Source of the DNA: Rhodosalinus sediminis | Lineage (GTDB): Bacteria > Pseudomonadota > Alphaproteobacteria > Rhodobacterales > Rhodobacteraceae | DNA: 64,000 nucleotides | Direction of reading: 5' to 3' | NCBI RefSeq assembly: GCF_003385555.1 | Contig: NZ_QOHR01000001.1 | Coordinates: 62,001-126,000 of the forward strand | The notes under the pieces: generated by a model | Told to the model about the DNA's origin: nothing | Database searches by the model: none | What the model saw: the letters and a program-made list of their open reading frames with translations, nothing else | Position numbers and translations under genes: made by a program | Shown: positions 1-8,393 of the stretch, in pieces | Numbering within the stretch: the first letter of the stretch is position 1 | Layout: every line of letters begins with the position of its first letter

Positions 1-184
1 CGCCCGCGCGCTCGGCATCCGCGAACCCACGGTGAAGCTTCACATGAAGACGCTCTATCGCAAGATCGGCGCCAGCAACCGGACGCAGGCGGCGCTGATG
101 GCGAAGCAGGCCGGGCTGGTCGGCGCGTTCCGCCCCGCCGAGCCGCCGCAGGGCGCGCCGCGCGCCCGTCGTCAGGGCTCGTGA
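1..184 (+). CDS. LuxR-type response regulator, C-terminal end (partial)
   Basis: Only the last 60 codons are in the window; the reading frame begins at base 2 and ends with TGA at 182-184. The visible protein contains a helix-turn-helix recognition helix of the GerE/LuxR type (REPTVKLHMKTLYRKIGASN), in which TVK.H...L..K.G..NR is the usual signature. The tail after it is a short basic, Pro/Ala-rich extension. It is therefore the DNA-binding end of a transcription factor, most likely a two-component response regulator or a quorum-sensing-type regulator. The N-terminal sensor or receiver domain lies outside the window, so the signal cannot be named. Confidence 0.8.
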   Translation, partial: ARALGIREPTVKLHMKTLYRKIGASNRTQAALMAKQAGLVGAFRPAEPPQGAPRARRQGS

Positions 185-245
185 CCGGCGCTCGCGCCAA
201 TCCCGGCACGGTCGACGCGGGCCGGCCGGGGTCTAGCTCTCTCCC

Positions 246-470
246 ATGCGCACTGTCTTCGCCCTCGCCGTCGCCGCGCTCGTGATCGCGGGCCACGTCG
301 GGCTCTGGACCTCCGACGCGGTGCCGCCCGCGCTGAAGGCCGACCTGACGCGGATCAACGCGCTCGCCTGGGGCGTGGTGCTGCTGCCCGCGGGCGGCGT
401 GGCGCTCTGGCGCCGCGCGCATCGCCGCCGCGCGGCGGAGACAGCGCGCCGGGCGCCGCGCGCACCTTGA
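246..470 (+). CDS. Small two-helix membrane protein, hypothetical
   Basis: A 74-residue protein with two hydrophobic segments (about residues 4-21 and 40-54), each fit for one membrane pass, and a strongly basic C-terminal tail (WRRAHRRRAAETARR) that should stay in the cytoplasm. Codon third positions are almost all G or C, as in neighbouring real genes, which supports it as coding. There is no clear Shine-Dalgarno sequence before the ATG. The family is not recognised and the function is unknown. It lies between the regulator fragment and the nitrilase-family gene in the same direction. Confidence 0.55.
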   Translation: MRTVFALAVAALVIAGHVGLWTSDAVPPALKADLTRINALAWGVVLLPAGGVALWRRAHRRRAAETARRAPRAP

Positions 471-524
471 CCGCGCCGGGCGCGCGCGGATAGGCGCGCC
501 GGGTCACCCCGAGGAGCGCCGCCC

Positions 525-1400
525 ATGTCGCAGACCCTGACCGTCGCCGCCGCGCAGTTCGCGAGCCACATCGGCGACCCGGACGCCAATTTCGGGGAGC
601 ACCACGTCTGGGTGGCCGAAGCGCGCAAGGCCGAGGCCGACGTGCTCGTCTTCCCCGAGCTCAGCCTCGCGGGGCATTACGGCGCCGAGCGGCTGCTCGA
701 CATCACCATGAAGCGCAACGATCCCCGCCTGCTCGCGCTGTCGCGCGCGGCGGGCGAGACGATCCTCGTCGTCGGCTTCATCGAGGAGGGACCGGCCGCG
801 CAGTTCTACAACGCCGCCGGCGTCTACAAGGGCGGGCGCTGCATCTACCTGCACCGCAAGATCAACCTGCCCTCCTACGGCAAGCTGATCGAGACCAAGT
901 ACTACGCGCAGGGCCGCTTCGTGGACACCCACGCCATCTCCGAGGACTGGCGCCTCGGGCTCCTGATCTGCGCCGATCTCTGGAACCCGGCGCTCGTGCA
1001 CCTGGCGTTCCTGCACGGGGCGACGCTGCTGGTCTCGCCGATCTCCTCGGGCGTCGAGGCGGTGGGCGAGGCCTTCGACAACCCCGCCGGCTGGGCGGCG
1101 ACGATGCACTTCTACTCGATGATGTACGGCGCGCCCTCGGTCATGGCGAACCGCGTCGGCCCGGAGGAGGACCTGACCTTCTGGGGCGGCTCGCGCATCC
1201 TCGGCCCCTTCGGCGAGCCGCTCGCCGTCGCGGGGACCGAGCCCGAACTCATCGCCGCGACGGTGGACTACGCCGAGGTGCGCCGCGCCCGCGCGCTCCT
1301 GCCCACGGTGCGCGACAGCAACATGGGGCTCGTCGAGCGCGAGATGAACCGCCTGATCGACCGCCTCGGCGTGCCCGACATCATCCGCGACGACGGCTGA
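525..1400 (+). CDS. Carbon-nitrogen hydrolase (nitrilase superfamily)
   Basis: A 291-residue amidase of the nitrilase superfamily. All three catalytic residues are visible: Glu45 in FPELS, Lys112 in LHRKINLP and Cys149 in LLICADLWNP. Such enzymes hydrolyse non-peptide C-N bonds (amides, carbamoyl compounds or nitriles) through a cysteine thioester, in the cytoplasm. The length is that of a single-domain family member. GAGGAG stands a few bases before the ATG. The substrate cannot be deduced; N-carbamoyl-amine or omega-amide hydrolysis are possibilities. Its neighbour pheT gives no hint, and two long palindromes separate the genes. Confidence 0.88.
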   Translation: MSQTLTVAAAQFASHIGDPDANFGEHHVWVAEARKAEADVLVFPELSLAGHYGAERLLDITMKRNDPRLLALSRAAGETILVVGFIEEGPAAQFYNAAGVYKGGRCIYLHRKINLPSYGKLIETKYYAQGRFVDTHAISEDWRLGLLICADLWNPALVHLAFLHGATLLVSPISSGVEAVGEAFDNPAGWAATMHFYSMMYGAPSVMANRVGPEEDLTFWGGSRILGPFGEPLAVAGTEPELIAATVDYAEVRRARALLPTVRDSNMGLVEREMNRLIDRLGVPDIIRDDG

Positions 1401-1408
1401 GGTGGACG

Positions 1409-1434
1409 GGCGATTTTTCGTACGAAAAATCGCC
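1409..1434. repeat. Perfect 26-bp palindrome with TTCGTACGAA core
   Basis: A perfect inverted repeat centred at 1421/1422 (half-site GGCGATTTTTCGT). It starts 8 bases after the nitrilase-family stop codon. The A/T-rich arms stand out in GC-rich surroundings. As RNA it could form a hairpin with a T-tract in the left arm, so it may act in termination; as DNA it looks like a binding site for a dimeric protein. A second palindrome with the same core follows 37 bases later. Confidence 0.8.
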
Positions 1435-1471
1435 GCCGCGCCCTGGGTGGCCGGCGCACCGCGCTGGGGCT

Positions 1472-1499
1472 CGAAAATTCTTCGTACGAAGAATTTTCG
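1472..1499. repeat. Perfect 28-bp palindrome with TTCGTACGAA core
   Basis: A second perfect inverted repeat, centred at 1485/1486 (half-site CGAAAATTCTTCGT). It shares the ten-base core TTCGTACGAA with the palindrome at 1409-1434, but the arms differ. It lies between the nitrilase-family gene and pheT. Conservation of the core with compensated changes in the arms suggests selection on pairing or dyad symmetry. Confidence 0.8.
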
Positions 1500-1587
1500 C
1501 CCGGCCCGGCGGCGCCGCCGGGCCCCTTCCACCGGGGCGCGCGATCGGCTATCTCCCGCGCGTTCCCGAAGCCCGAAGGACCGCGCC

Positions 1588-3981
1588 ATGAAATTCACCC
1601 TCTCCTGGCTCAAGGACCATCTCGACACGACCGCGGGCGTGGCCGAGATCGCCGAGGCGCTGACCGACCTCGGCCTCGAGGTGGAGGAGGTGCACGACCC
1701 CGCCGCGCGGCTCGCCGGCTTCACGCTGGGCAAGGTGCTCGAGGCCGAAAAGCACCCGGACGCCGACCGCCTCCGCGTCTGCCGCGTCGAGACCGACCGG
1801 GGCGAGGCGCAGATCATCTGCGGCGCGCCGAACGCCCGCGCGGGCATCACCGCGGTGATCGCGCATCCCGGCACCTATGTCCCCGGCATCGACACCACGA
1901 TCCAGGTGGGCAGGATCCGCGGCGTCGAGAGCCACGGCATGATGTGCTCCGAGCGCGAGATGGAGCTTTCGGAGGAGCACGACGGCATCATCGAGCTGCC
2001 CTCCGGCGAGGTGGGCGAGCGTTTCGTCGACTGGCTGGCCGTGCATGACCCGGCCAAGGTGGACCCGGTGATCGAGATCGCGATCACCCCCAATCGGCCC
2101 GACGCGCTCGGCGTGCGCGGTATCGCCCGCGATCTCGCCGCGCGCGGCCTCGGCACGCTGAAGCCGGTCGAGAGCGCGCCGGTCCCCGGCGCCTTCCCGA
2201 GCCCGGTGGGCGTGACGATCGACGCGGACACGCGCGACGGCTGCCCGGTCTTCGCGGCGCGCGTGATCCGGGGCGTGCGCAACGGCCCCTCGCCGCAATG
2301 GCTGCAGGACCGGCTGCGCGCCATCGGGCTGCGCCCGATCTCGGCGCTCGTGGACGTGACGAACTTCTTCACCTTCGACCGCAACCGCCCGCTGCACGTC
2401 TTCGACGCGGCCCGCGTCTCGGGCGATCTGCGCGTCCACCGCGCCGCGGGCGGCGAGACGCTCGAGGCGCTCGACGAAAAGACCTACGCCTTTCCCGAGG
2501 GCGCCGTCGTGATCTCCGACGACGCGGGCCCCGAGAGCATCGCCGGCATCATGGGCGGCGCCGCGACCGGCGTGACCGAGGAGACGGTGGACCTCGTCCT
2601 CGAAAGCGCCTTCTGGGATCACGTGCAGATCGCGATGACCGGCCGCGCGCTCAGGATCAACTCCGACGCGCGCTACCGCTTCGAGCGCGGCGTCGATCCG
2701 GCCTACACCCTGCCGGGGCTCGAGGACGCGACGCGCATGATCCTCGATCTCTGCGGCGGCGAGGCCTCCGAGGTGGTCGTCGCCGGCGCGGTGCCGGACC
2801 ACGCCCGCGCCTACCGGCTCGACCCGGCGCGCGTGCGCTCGCTCGTCGGCATGGACCTGCCCGAGGCGGAGCAGCGCCAAACCCTGACCGCCCTCGGCTT
2901 CACCCTCGAGGGGGACATGGCGCATGTCCCCTCGTGGCGGCCCGACGTCATGGGCGAGGCGGATCTGGTCGAGGAGGTCGCGCGCATCGCGAGCCTGACG
3001 AAGCTCGAGGGCAGGCCCCTGCCGCGGCCCTCGCCGGGGGTGACGGCGCCGGTGCTCACGCCGCTCCAGCGCCGCGAGCAGGCCGCGCGCCGCGCGCTGG
3101 CCGCCGCGGGCTTCAACGAGTGCGTCACCTACAGCTTCATCGACGCCGCCGCGGCGCGGCTCTTCGGCGGCGACGACCGCCTCGCGCTCGAGAACCCGAT
3201 CTCTTCCGAGATGACGCACATGCGCCCCGACGTGCTGCCCGGCCTCCTGCAGGCCGCGGCGCGCAACCAGGCGCGCGGCTTTTCGGACCTCGCGCTCTTC
3301 GAGATCGGCCCGGCCTTCCACGGCGCCGAACCGGGCGAGCAGCACCTGCAGGTCGCGGGCCTTCTGGTGGGGCGCGCCGTGCCGCGCAACGTCCACGGTC
3401 CGGCGCGCGACGCCGACACCTTCGACGCCAAGGCCGCCGCCGAGGAGGTGCTCGCCGCGCTCGGCGCGCCGGCGGGGGTGCAGGTCCTGCGCGGCGGGGC
3501 GGAGTGGTGGCACCCGGGGCGCCACGGCCGCGTCTGCCTCGGCCCGAAGAAGACGCTCGGCACCTTCGGCGAGCTGCACCCGCGCGTGCTGCAGGCGCTC
3601 GACGTGAAGGGGCCGGCGGTGGCCTTCACCCTCTGGCCGGAGGAAATCCCGCCGCCGCGCCGCGCGGGCGCCGCGCGCCCGGCGCTCGCGGCCTCCGACC
3701 TGCAGGCGGTGGAACGCGACTTCGCCTTCGTGGTTGACGACCGGGTGGAGGCGGCGAAACTGGTCTCGGCCGCGCGCGGCGCCGATAAGGCGCTGATCGA
3801 GGACGTTCGGGTCTTCGACGAGTTCGCGGGCGGCGCGCTGGGCGAGGGGCGCAAGTCGCTCGCGCTCTCGGTGCGCCTCCAGCCGCGCGAAACGACGATG
3901 ACCGAGGCCGAGATCGAGGCCGTATCGGCCCGCATCGTGGAGAAGGTGAAGGCTGCCACCGGCGCCGAGTTGCGCGGCTGA
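1588..3981 (+). CDS. pheT: Phenylalanine-tRNA ligase, beta subunit
   Basis: 797 residues, the usual size of bacterial PheT. The start is the ATG that opens MKFTLSWLKDHLDT, the family N-terminus. The EMAP/OB-type tRNA-binding domain follows (about 39-150, with HPDADRLRVC), then the B3/B4 editing region, the B5 domain, the catalytic-like core and the C-terminal FDX-ACB anticodon-binding domain (last ~95 residues). With PheS it forms the (alpha-beta)2 enzyme that charges tRNA-Phe. pheS is not next to it here: the upstream neighbour is the nitrilase-family gene, so the two subunits are encoded apart or pheS lies further upstream. Confidence 0.97.
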   Translation: MKFTLSWLKDHLDTTAGVAEIAEALTDLGLEVEEVHDPAARLAGFTLGKVLEAEKHPDADRLRVCRVETDRGEAQIICGAPNARAGITAVIAHPGTYVPGIDTTIQVGRIRGVESHGMMCSEREMELSEEHDGIIELPSGEVGERFVDWLAVHDPAKVDPVIEIAITPNRPDALGVRGIARDLAARGLGTLKPVESAPVPGAFPSPVGVTIDADTRDGCPVFAARVIRGVRNGPSPQWLQDRLRAIGLRPISALVDVTNFFTFDRNRPLHVFDAARVSGDLRVHRAAGGETLEALDEKTYAFPEGAVVISDDAGPESIAGIMGGAATGVTEETVDLVLESAFWDHVQIAMTGRALRINSDARYRFERGVDPAYTLPGLEDATRMILDLCGGEASEVVVAGAVPDHARAYRLDPARVRSLVGMDLPEAEQRQTLTALGFTLEGDMAHVPSWRPDVMGEADLVEEVARIASLTKLEGRPLPRPSPGVTAPVLTPLQRREQAARRALAAAGFNECVTYSFIDAAAARLFGGDDRLALENPISSEMTHMRPDVLPGLLQAAARNQARGFSDLALFEIGPAFHGAEPGEQHLQVAGLLVGRAVPRNVHGPARDADTFDAKAAAEEVLAALGAPAGVQVLRGGAEWWHPGRHGRVCLGPKKTLGTFGELHPRVLQALDVKGPAVAFTLWPEEIPPPRRAGAARPALAASDLQAVERDFAFVVDDRVEAAKLVSAARGADKALIEDVRVFDEFAGGALGEGRKSLALSVRLQPRETTMTEAEIEAVSARIVEKVKAATGAELRG

Positions 3982-4020
3982 ACCGCGCCCGGGGCGGCCC
4001 CGAGACGCGAGGAGGCCGCG

Positions 4021-4677
4021 ATGTTCGAGGACCGGAAAGAGGCGGGCGAGGCGCTGGCCGAGCGGGTGGCGGCCGCGCGCCCGGAGCGCCCCGTCGTGCT
4101 GGCGCTGCCGCGCGGGGGCGTGCCCATCGCCGCGACGGTGGCCGAACGCCTCGGCGCGCCGCTCGACCTGTTGCTCGTGCGCAAGCTCGGCCTGCCCGGG
4201 CACTCCGAACTCGCCGCCGGCGCGCTGGTCGAGGGCGACCCGCCGCAGGCGGTCTACAACCCGGAGGTGCTCACCATGGCCGGCCTCGACGAGCGCGACT
4301 TCGAGGGCCAGATCGCCGACAAGACGCAGGAGATCGCCGAGCGCCGCGCGCGCTGGCTCTCGGGGCGCGCGCCGGTGGATCTGTCTGGACGCACGGCGAT
4401 CGTGGTGGACGACGGCATCGCCACGGGCGCGACCGTGCGCGCGGCGCTGCGCGGCCTGCGCGCCCGCGCGCCGGCCGCCGTCTGGCTCGCCGTGCCCGTC
4501 GCGCCGCCCGATACGCTGGAGCGCCTCGCCCACGAGGCCGACGAGGTGATCTGTCTCGACCGGCCCCGCGACTTTCAGGCGGTGGGGCTGCACTACCGCC
4601 GGTTTCCGCAAGTGAGCGGCGAGGAGGTCGCCGACATCCTCGCCCGGTTCGACACCTCCGACAGGAGACCCGAATGA
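4021..4677 (+). CDS. Phosphoribosyltransferase-family protein
   Basis: A 218-residue protein with the type I PRTase fold. The PRPP-binding motif is VVDDGIATGATVRAAL (about residues 126-141), and ALPRGGVPIA near residue 30 is the N-terminal loop. The start ATG follows GAGGAGG. Proteins of this subfamily are often annotated only as phosphoribosyltransferases; some homologues are fused to, or lie beside, erythromycin-esterase-like domains. An esterase of that type occurs in this window at 26870-28234, but not adjacent. The acceptor base or substrate cannot be deduced. The stop overlaps the start of ytoQ by 4 bases, so the two are translationally coupled. Confidence 0.85.
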   Translation: MFEDRKEAGEALAERVAAARPERPVVLALPRGGVPIAATVAERLGAPLDLLLVRKLGLPGHSELAAGALVEGDPPQAVYNPEVLTMAGLDERDFEGQIADKTQEIAERRARWLSGRAPVDLSGRTAIVVDDGIATGATVRAALRGLRARAPAAVWLAVPVAPPDTLERLAHEADEVICLDRPRDFQAVGLHYRRFPQVSGEEVADILARFDTSDRRPE

Positions 4678-5120
4678 CGCTGACCGTCTATCTCGCCGGA
4701 GAGATCCACTCCGACTGGCGCGAGGAGGTGAAGACCGCCGCCGCCGGGCTCGACGTGCGCTTCACCGCGCCGGTGACCGACCACGCGGCGAGCGACGACT
4801 GCGGCGTGGCGATCCTCGGCGCGGAGGAGGACAAGATCTGGCACGACCGCAAGGGCGCGCTCCTCAACGCCATCCGCACCCGCACCGCCATGGAGGAGGC
4901 CGACGTGGTCGTCGTCCGCTTCGGCGAGAAATACAAGCAGTGGAACGCCGCCTTCGACGCGGGCTACGCCGCCGCGCTGGGCCGGCCGCTCGTCATCCTC
5001 CACCCGCCTGAGCACGACCACGCGCTCAAGGAGGTGGACGCGAGCGCCAACGCCGTCGCCCGCGAGCCGCGCCAGGTCGCCGACATCCTGCGCTACGTGC
5101 TGGAGGGCCGGCTGCCCTGA
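4674..5120 (+). CDS. ytoQ: YtoQ family protein
   Basis: 148 residues beginning MTLTVYLAGEIHSDWREE, the hallmark of the YtoQ family. The middle part (EEADVVVVRFGEKYKQWNAAFDAGYA) resembles nucleoside 2-deoxyribosyltransferase-like folds. The biochemical role of YtoQ is not established, so only the family name is given. Its ATG overlaps the last codon and stop of the phosphoribosyltransferase gene (ATGA-type overlap). The pair therefore forms an operon and may act on related nucleotide substrates; this link is an inference. Confidence 0.85.
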   Translation: MTLTVYLAGEIHSDWREEVKTAAAGLDVRFTAPVTDHAASDDCGVAILGAEEDKIWHDRKGALLNAIRTRTAMEEADVVVVRFGEKYKQWNAAFDAGYAAALGRPLVILHPPEHDHALKEVDASANAVAREPRQVADILRYVLEGRLP

Positions 5121-5512
5121 GGGCGCCGGCCGCGGCGCGCCCACACAGGACAGGCCGCCCGGCGCCGGGCCTCCGCCCCGCGCTTAACGCGGCCGGGGCG
5201 CCGCCTTGGCCGATCCGCGCCCCGCGGCGGCGGCGCCGCTGCGTCGGGCTCATCCGCGCGGGCGGGGTCATGGCGTCGGCGTTCGCCGGGCTCCCGGCCC
5301 GTCCGGATCTTCAGCGACAGGCGGCGGCCGCGCTCCCCGGCCTCAGGCGCCGGGGGTCGACATCCCCGACGCGGCGCCGCGCGGCGATCGTGGCGCGCCG
5401 TCTCCGCCCTGCGGCCCCACGCGGCGACGCGGCGCTCGGCGTGACGGTCGCCCTGCTCGCCGGCACGCTGCGCGCGGAGGGCGGCGCAGCCCTCTCCCCT
5501 GAAACCGCCCCG
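5121..5512. other. Gene-free gap
   Basis: About 390 bases between ytoQ (plus) and the 3' repeat module of the GST gene (minus), so the flanking genes converge. I find no convincing coding region, RNA gene or promoter. The open frames here show no family signature. Composition is as GC-rich as the coding DNA. Confidence 0.6.
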
Positions 5513-5580
5513 CCCATCATCTTGGCCGAAATACTCCGGGGGGAGTCGCGCCGCAGGCGCGACGGGGGGCAGCGCCCCCC
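5513..5580 (-). repeat. 3' repeat module, copy A (variant)
   Basis: Read on the minus strand, 10 bases after the GST stop codon. It has a G/C-run hairpin (GGGGGGC, loop, GCCCCCC), a second hairpin GTCGCGCC/GGCGCGAC, then the conserved box GTATTTCGGCCAAGATGATG. It is the most divergent of five copies: the TTGGCC/GGCCAA second hairpin of the others is replaced by an unrelated stem of similar position, while the terminal box is kept. Confidence 0.85.
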
Positions 5581-5590
5581 GCGCGGCGGC

Positions 5591-6292
5591 TCAGCCCTCG
5601 CGCGGGGGGATGTCGCGCGCGCGGATCACCGCCGGCCGCGCGAGGAATCGGTCGAGATAGGCCACCGTGCGCGGGTGCTCCTCCCAGCCCACGAGCGCCT
5701 TCGCGCCGTAGAAATCGAGCGCGTTCAGCCACGGCGCGAGCGCCATGTCGGCGATGGAATACGCGCCCGCGATCCACTCGCGGTCCTCGAGCGCGGTCTC
5801 GATCACGCCGAGCAGGCGGCGCGCCTCGCCCACGTAGCGCTCGCGCGGGATCGGGTCGGCGACCTCCGCGCCCTTGAACTTCACGAAGAAGCCGAGCTGC
5901 CCGAAGAGCGGCCCCACGCCGCCCATCTGGAACATCAGCCACTGGATCGTCTCGTGCCGGCCGCGCGGGTCGGCGGGCAGGAAGCGGCCGGTCTTCTCGG
6001 CGAGGTAGATCAGGATCGCGCCCGATTCGAAGAGGCCGAAGGGGCGGCCGTCCGGCCCGTCGGGGTCGATGATCGCCGGGATCTTGTTGTTCGGGTTGAG
6101 CGAGAGGAACTCGGGGCTCTTCACGTCTGCGTCGTCGAGCGTGACGCGGTGCGCCTCGTAGGGCAGGCCGGTTTCCTCGAGGAACACCGAGACCTTGATG
6201 CCGTTGGGCGTCGGATAGGAATAGAGTTGCAGGACCGAGGGGTCCTGCGGCGGCCAGCGGCGGGTGATCGGAAACGCGTCGAGCGATGCCAT
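5591..6292 (-). CDS. Glutathione S-transferase family protein
   Basis: 233 residues. The N-terminal thioredoxin-like domain (about 20-100) starts LQLYSYPTPNGIKVSVFLEE and contains NPNNKIPAI and the ES of the glutathione gamma-glutamyl site (FESGAILIYLAEK). The all-helical C-terminal domain covers residues ~110-225. The order and the PNG(I/Y)KV motif match the YfcG/Ure2p-like (nu) class, whose members often act as disulfide-bond oxidoreductases. It is cytoplasmic. The minus-strand gene stands alone, diverging from the MscS gene, and is followed by a copy of the 3' repeat module. Confidence 0.93.
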   Translation of the reverse strand: MASLDAFPITRRWPPQDPSVLQLYSYPTPNGIKVSVFLEETGLPYEAHRVTLDDADVKSPEFLSLNPNNKIPAIIDPDGPDGRPFGLFESGAILIYLAEKTGRFLPADPRGRHETIQWLMFQMGGVGPLFGQLGFFVKFKGAEVADPIPRERYVGEARRLLGVIETALEDREWIAGAYSIADMALAPWLNALDFYGAKALVGWEEHPRTVAYLDRFLARPAVIRARDIPPREG

Positions 6293-6405
6293 GCGGGGCT
6301 CCTTTCTGTGCGCCGCGCACCCTAACCGCTGGCGGCCCGAGGGAAAGAGGCGCGCGCCGGCGACACGACCGGGCGCGGTGCGAAGCGCTGACGAGGGAGA
6401 GCGCC

Positions 6406-7212
6406 ATGCAGACCCTGACGGAGGTGGCGGCAGGCTACGGCCCGCTCTTGTGGACGGCGCTCGAGGCGCTGGTGGTGCTCGGGGTCGGCTGGACCCTCGC
6501 CGCGATGATCGCCCGCGCCGCGGGCCAGCGGATCACCGCGAGCCGGCGCATCGATCCGACGCTCGGCCATTTCGCGGCGAGCGTGATCCGCTGGGGGCTG
6601 CTCCTCGTGGTGGCGATCGCGGTGCTCGGCGTCTTCGGGATCGAGGCCACGAGCCTCGTGGCCGTCCTCGGCGCGGCGACGCTCGCCGTGGGGCTGGCGC
6701 TGCAGGGCACGCTCTCCGATCTCGCCGCCGGGGTGATGCTGGTCATCTTCCGGCCCTACCGGGTCGGGCAGTACGTCGACATCGGCGGCACCTCGGGCAC
6801 GGTGGCGCGGATCGATCTCTTCGCGACCGAACTGACCACGTCCGACAACCTCCAGGTCATCCTGCCCAACGCCCGCGCCTGGGGCGCGGTGATCACCAAT
6901 TACTCGGCGCACGACACCCGCCGGCTCGATCTCACCGTCGGCATCGACTACGGCGACGACCCGGAGGAGGCGATGGCGATCATCCGCCGCCTCGCCGAAG
7001 ACGACGACCGCGTGATGGAGGACCCGGCCCCTTCGGTCCACGTCGCGGCCCTCAGCGAGAGCGCCGTCGACCTCGGCGTGCATCTCTGGTGCCGGGCCGG
7101 GGATCACTGGGCGCTGAAGTGCGACATGCTGAAGCGCGTCAAGGCCGCCTTCGACGCGGCCGGCGTCACGATCCCCTATCCGCACCGCGTCGAGGTCCGC
7201 AAGGACGGCTGA
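6406..7212 (+). CDS. Mechanosensitive ion channel, MscS family
   Basis: 268 residues from the ATG at 6406, which is preceded by GAGGGAGA. An in-frame ATG 120 bases upstream would add a non-membrane Arg-rich extension and is less likely. Three membrane helices (about 13-33, 57-77 and 82-105) are followed by the pore-lining helix region (VLGAATLAVGLALQGTLSDLAAGVML) and the beta domain (FRPYRVGQYVDIGGTSGTV). The C-terminal cytoplasmic vestibule follows (ITNYSAHDTRRLDLTVGIDYGDD). It acts as a safety valve in the inner membrane during hypo-osmotic shock. The length is close to E. coli MscS (286). Confidence 0.94.
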   Translation: MQTLTEVAAGYGPLLWTALEALVVLGVGWTLAAMIARAAGQRITASRRIDPTLGHFAASVIRWGLLLVVAIAVLGVFGIEATSLVAVLGAATLAVGLALQGTLSDLAAGVMLVIFRPYRVGQYVDIGGTSGTVARIDLFATELTTSDNLQVILPNARAWGAVITNYSAHDTRRLDLTVGIDYGDDPEEAMAIIRRLAEDDDRVMEDPAPSVHVAALSESAVDLGVHLWCRAGDHWALKCDMLKRVKAAFDAAGVTIPYPHRVEVRKDG

Positions 7213-7312
7213 GCGGTTTGTGTCGCGCGCCCGGCCGCGCTAGGCCCTCCGGCAGGGGCGTCGCCCCGCCGCAGAGGAGAGCCGCCATGTCCCGTCCCGC
7301 CGGAGCGCCGCG

Positions 7313-8335
7313 ATGAGCCGCACCGCCCTCGTCACCGGCGCCGCCGGCTTCATCGGGTTTCACCTGGCGCGCCGCCTGCTGGCCGACGGCTGGCGGGTGG
7401 TGGGCCTCGACGCGCTGACGGATTACTACGACCCGGCGCTGAAGCGCCGGCGCCTCGCCCGTCTCGAGGAGACGGCAGGCTATGCGCATGTGACGGACCG
7501 GATCGAGGCGCCGGGCGTTCTCGCCGACCTGATGGCCGAGCACGCGCCGGAGGCGGTGCTGCATCTCGCCGCGCAGGCCGGCGTGCGCTATTCGCTGGAG
7601 GCGCCGCGCAGCTACCTCGAGAGCAACATCGCCGGCACCTTCGAACTGCTGGAGGCGGCGCGCGCGCATCCGCCCGCGCATCTGCTCATCGCCTCGACCT
7701 CTTCGGTCTACGGCGCGAACACGGCGATGCCCTACGCCGAGACCGACCGCGCCGACCACCAGATGTCCTTCTACGCGGCGAGCAAGAAGGCGACCGAGGC
7801 GATGGCCCATTCCTACGCCCACCTGTTCGGCCTGCCGGTGACGCTCTTCCGCTTCTTCACCGTCTATGGGCCCTGGGGGCGGCCGGACATGGCGCTCTTC
7901 AAGTTCGTCGCGGCGATGCTCGAGGGGCGCCCCATCGAGGTCTACAACCGCGGCGAGATGATGCGCGACTTCACCTATGTCGACGACCTCGTGGAGGCGG
8001 TGGCGCGCCTGATCCCGGCGGTCCCGGGCGCGCAGCCGGTCTGCGAGACCGACAGTCTCTCTCCGGTGGCGCCGTGGCGGGTCGTCAACATCGGCAACGC
8101 GCAGCCCGTGCGGCTCGGCGATTTCATCGCCGCGGTGGAGGCGGCGCTCGGCCGGCCGGCCGAAAGGACGCTCCTGCCGATGCAGCCGGGCGACGTGCCG
8201 GCGACCTGGGCCGACGTGACGCTCCTCGACGCGCTGACCGGCCCGCGCCGGGCGACGCCGCTCGCCGAGGGCGTGCAGGCCTTCGTGGACTGGTATCTCT
8301 CCGAGTATCGGGCCGGGGACGCAGGGCCGCGTTGA
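7313..8335 (+). CDS. NAD-dependent epimerase, probable UDP-glucuronate 4-epimerase
   Basis: 340 residues of the extended short-chain dehydrogenase family. The NAD-binding motif is GAAGFIGFHLA at residues 9-19; the catalytic pair is Tyr154/Lys158 (SFYAASKKA), with Ser/Thr in STSSVYG before it. The segments DALTDYYDPALKRRRL and YGPWGRPDMALFKF are typical of UDP-glucuronate 4-epimerases, which make UDP-galacturonate for capsule or LPS. The gene lies 58 bases before UDP-glucose dehydrogenase, whose product UDP-glucuronate would be its substrate; this supports the assignment. UDP-glucose 4-epimerase is the less likely alternative. Confidence 0.88.
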   Translation: MSRTALVTGAAGFIGFHLARRLLADGWRVVGLDALTDYYDPALKRRRLARLEETAGYAHVTDRIEAPGVLADLMAEHAPEAVLHLAAQAGVRYSLEAPRSYLESNIAGTFELLEAARAHPPAHLLIASTSSVYGANTAMPYAETDRADHQMSFYAASKKATEAMAHSYAHLFGLPVTLFRFFTVYGPWGRPDMALFKFVAAMLEGRPIEVYNRGEMMRDFTYVDDLVEAVARLIPAVPGAQPVCETDSLSPVAPWRVVNIGNAQPVRLGDFIAAVEAALGRPAERTLLPMQPGDVPATWADVTLLDALTGPRRATPLAEGVQAFVDWYLSEYRAGDAGPR

Positions 8336-8393
8336 CGCCGCCCGCGCGCTGGAGGACAACGCGCGCGGAACAGGCGACGGGAGCGCAGGGCAC

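Noticed and set aside
1549-4611. Very long open frame on the minus strand opposite pheT (and similar ones opposite ugd, dnaX, lepA and yejAB)
   Set aside because: In DNA this GC-rich, stop codons are rare in the antisense frames of real genes. The translations are Arg/Ala/Gly/His-rich with no family motif, while the plus-strand frames encode well-known proteins.
5270-6325. Long plus-strand frame over the GST gene
   Set aside because: It is the antisense shadow of the GST gene, whose minus-strand frame has clear GST motifs.
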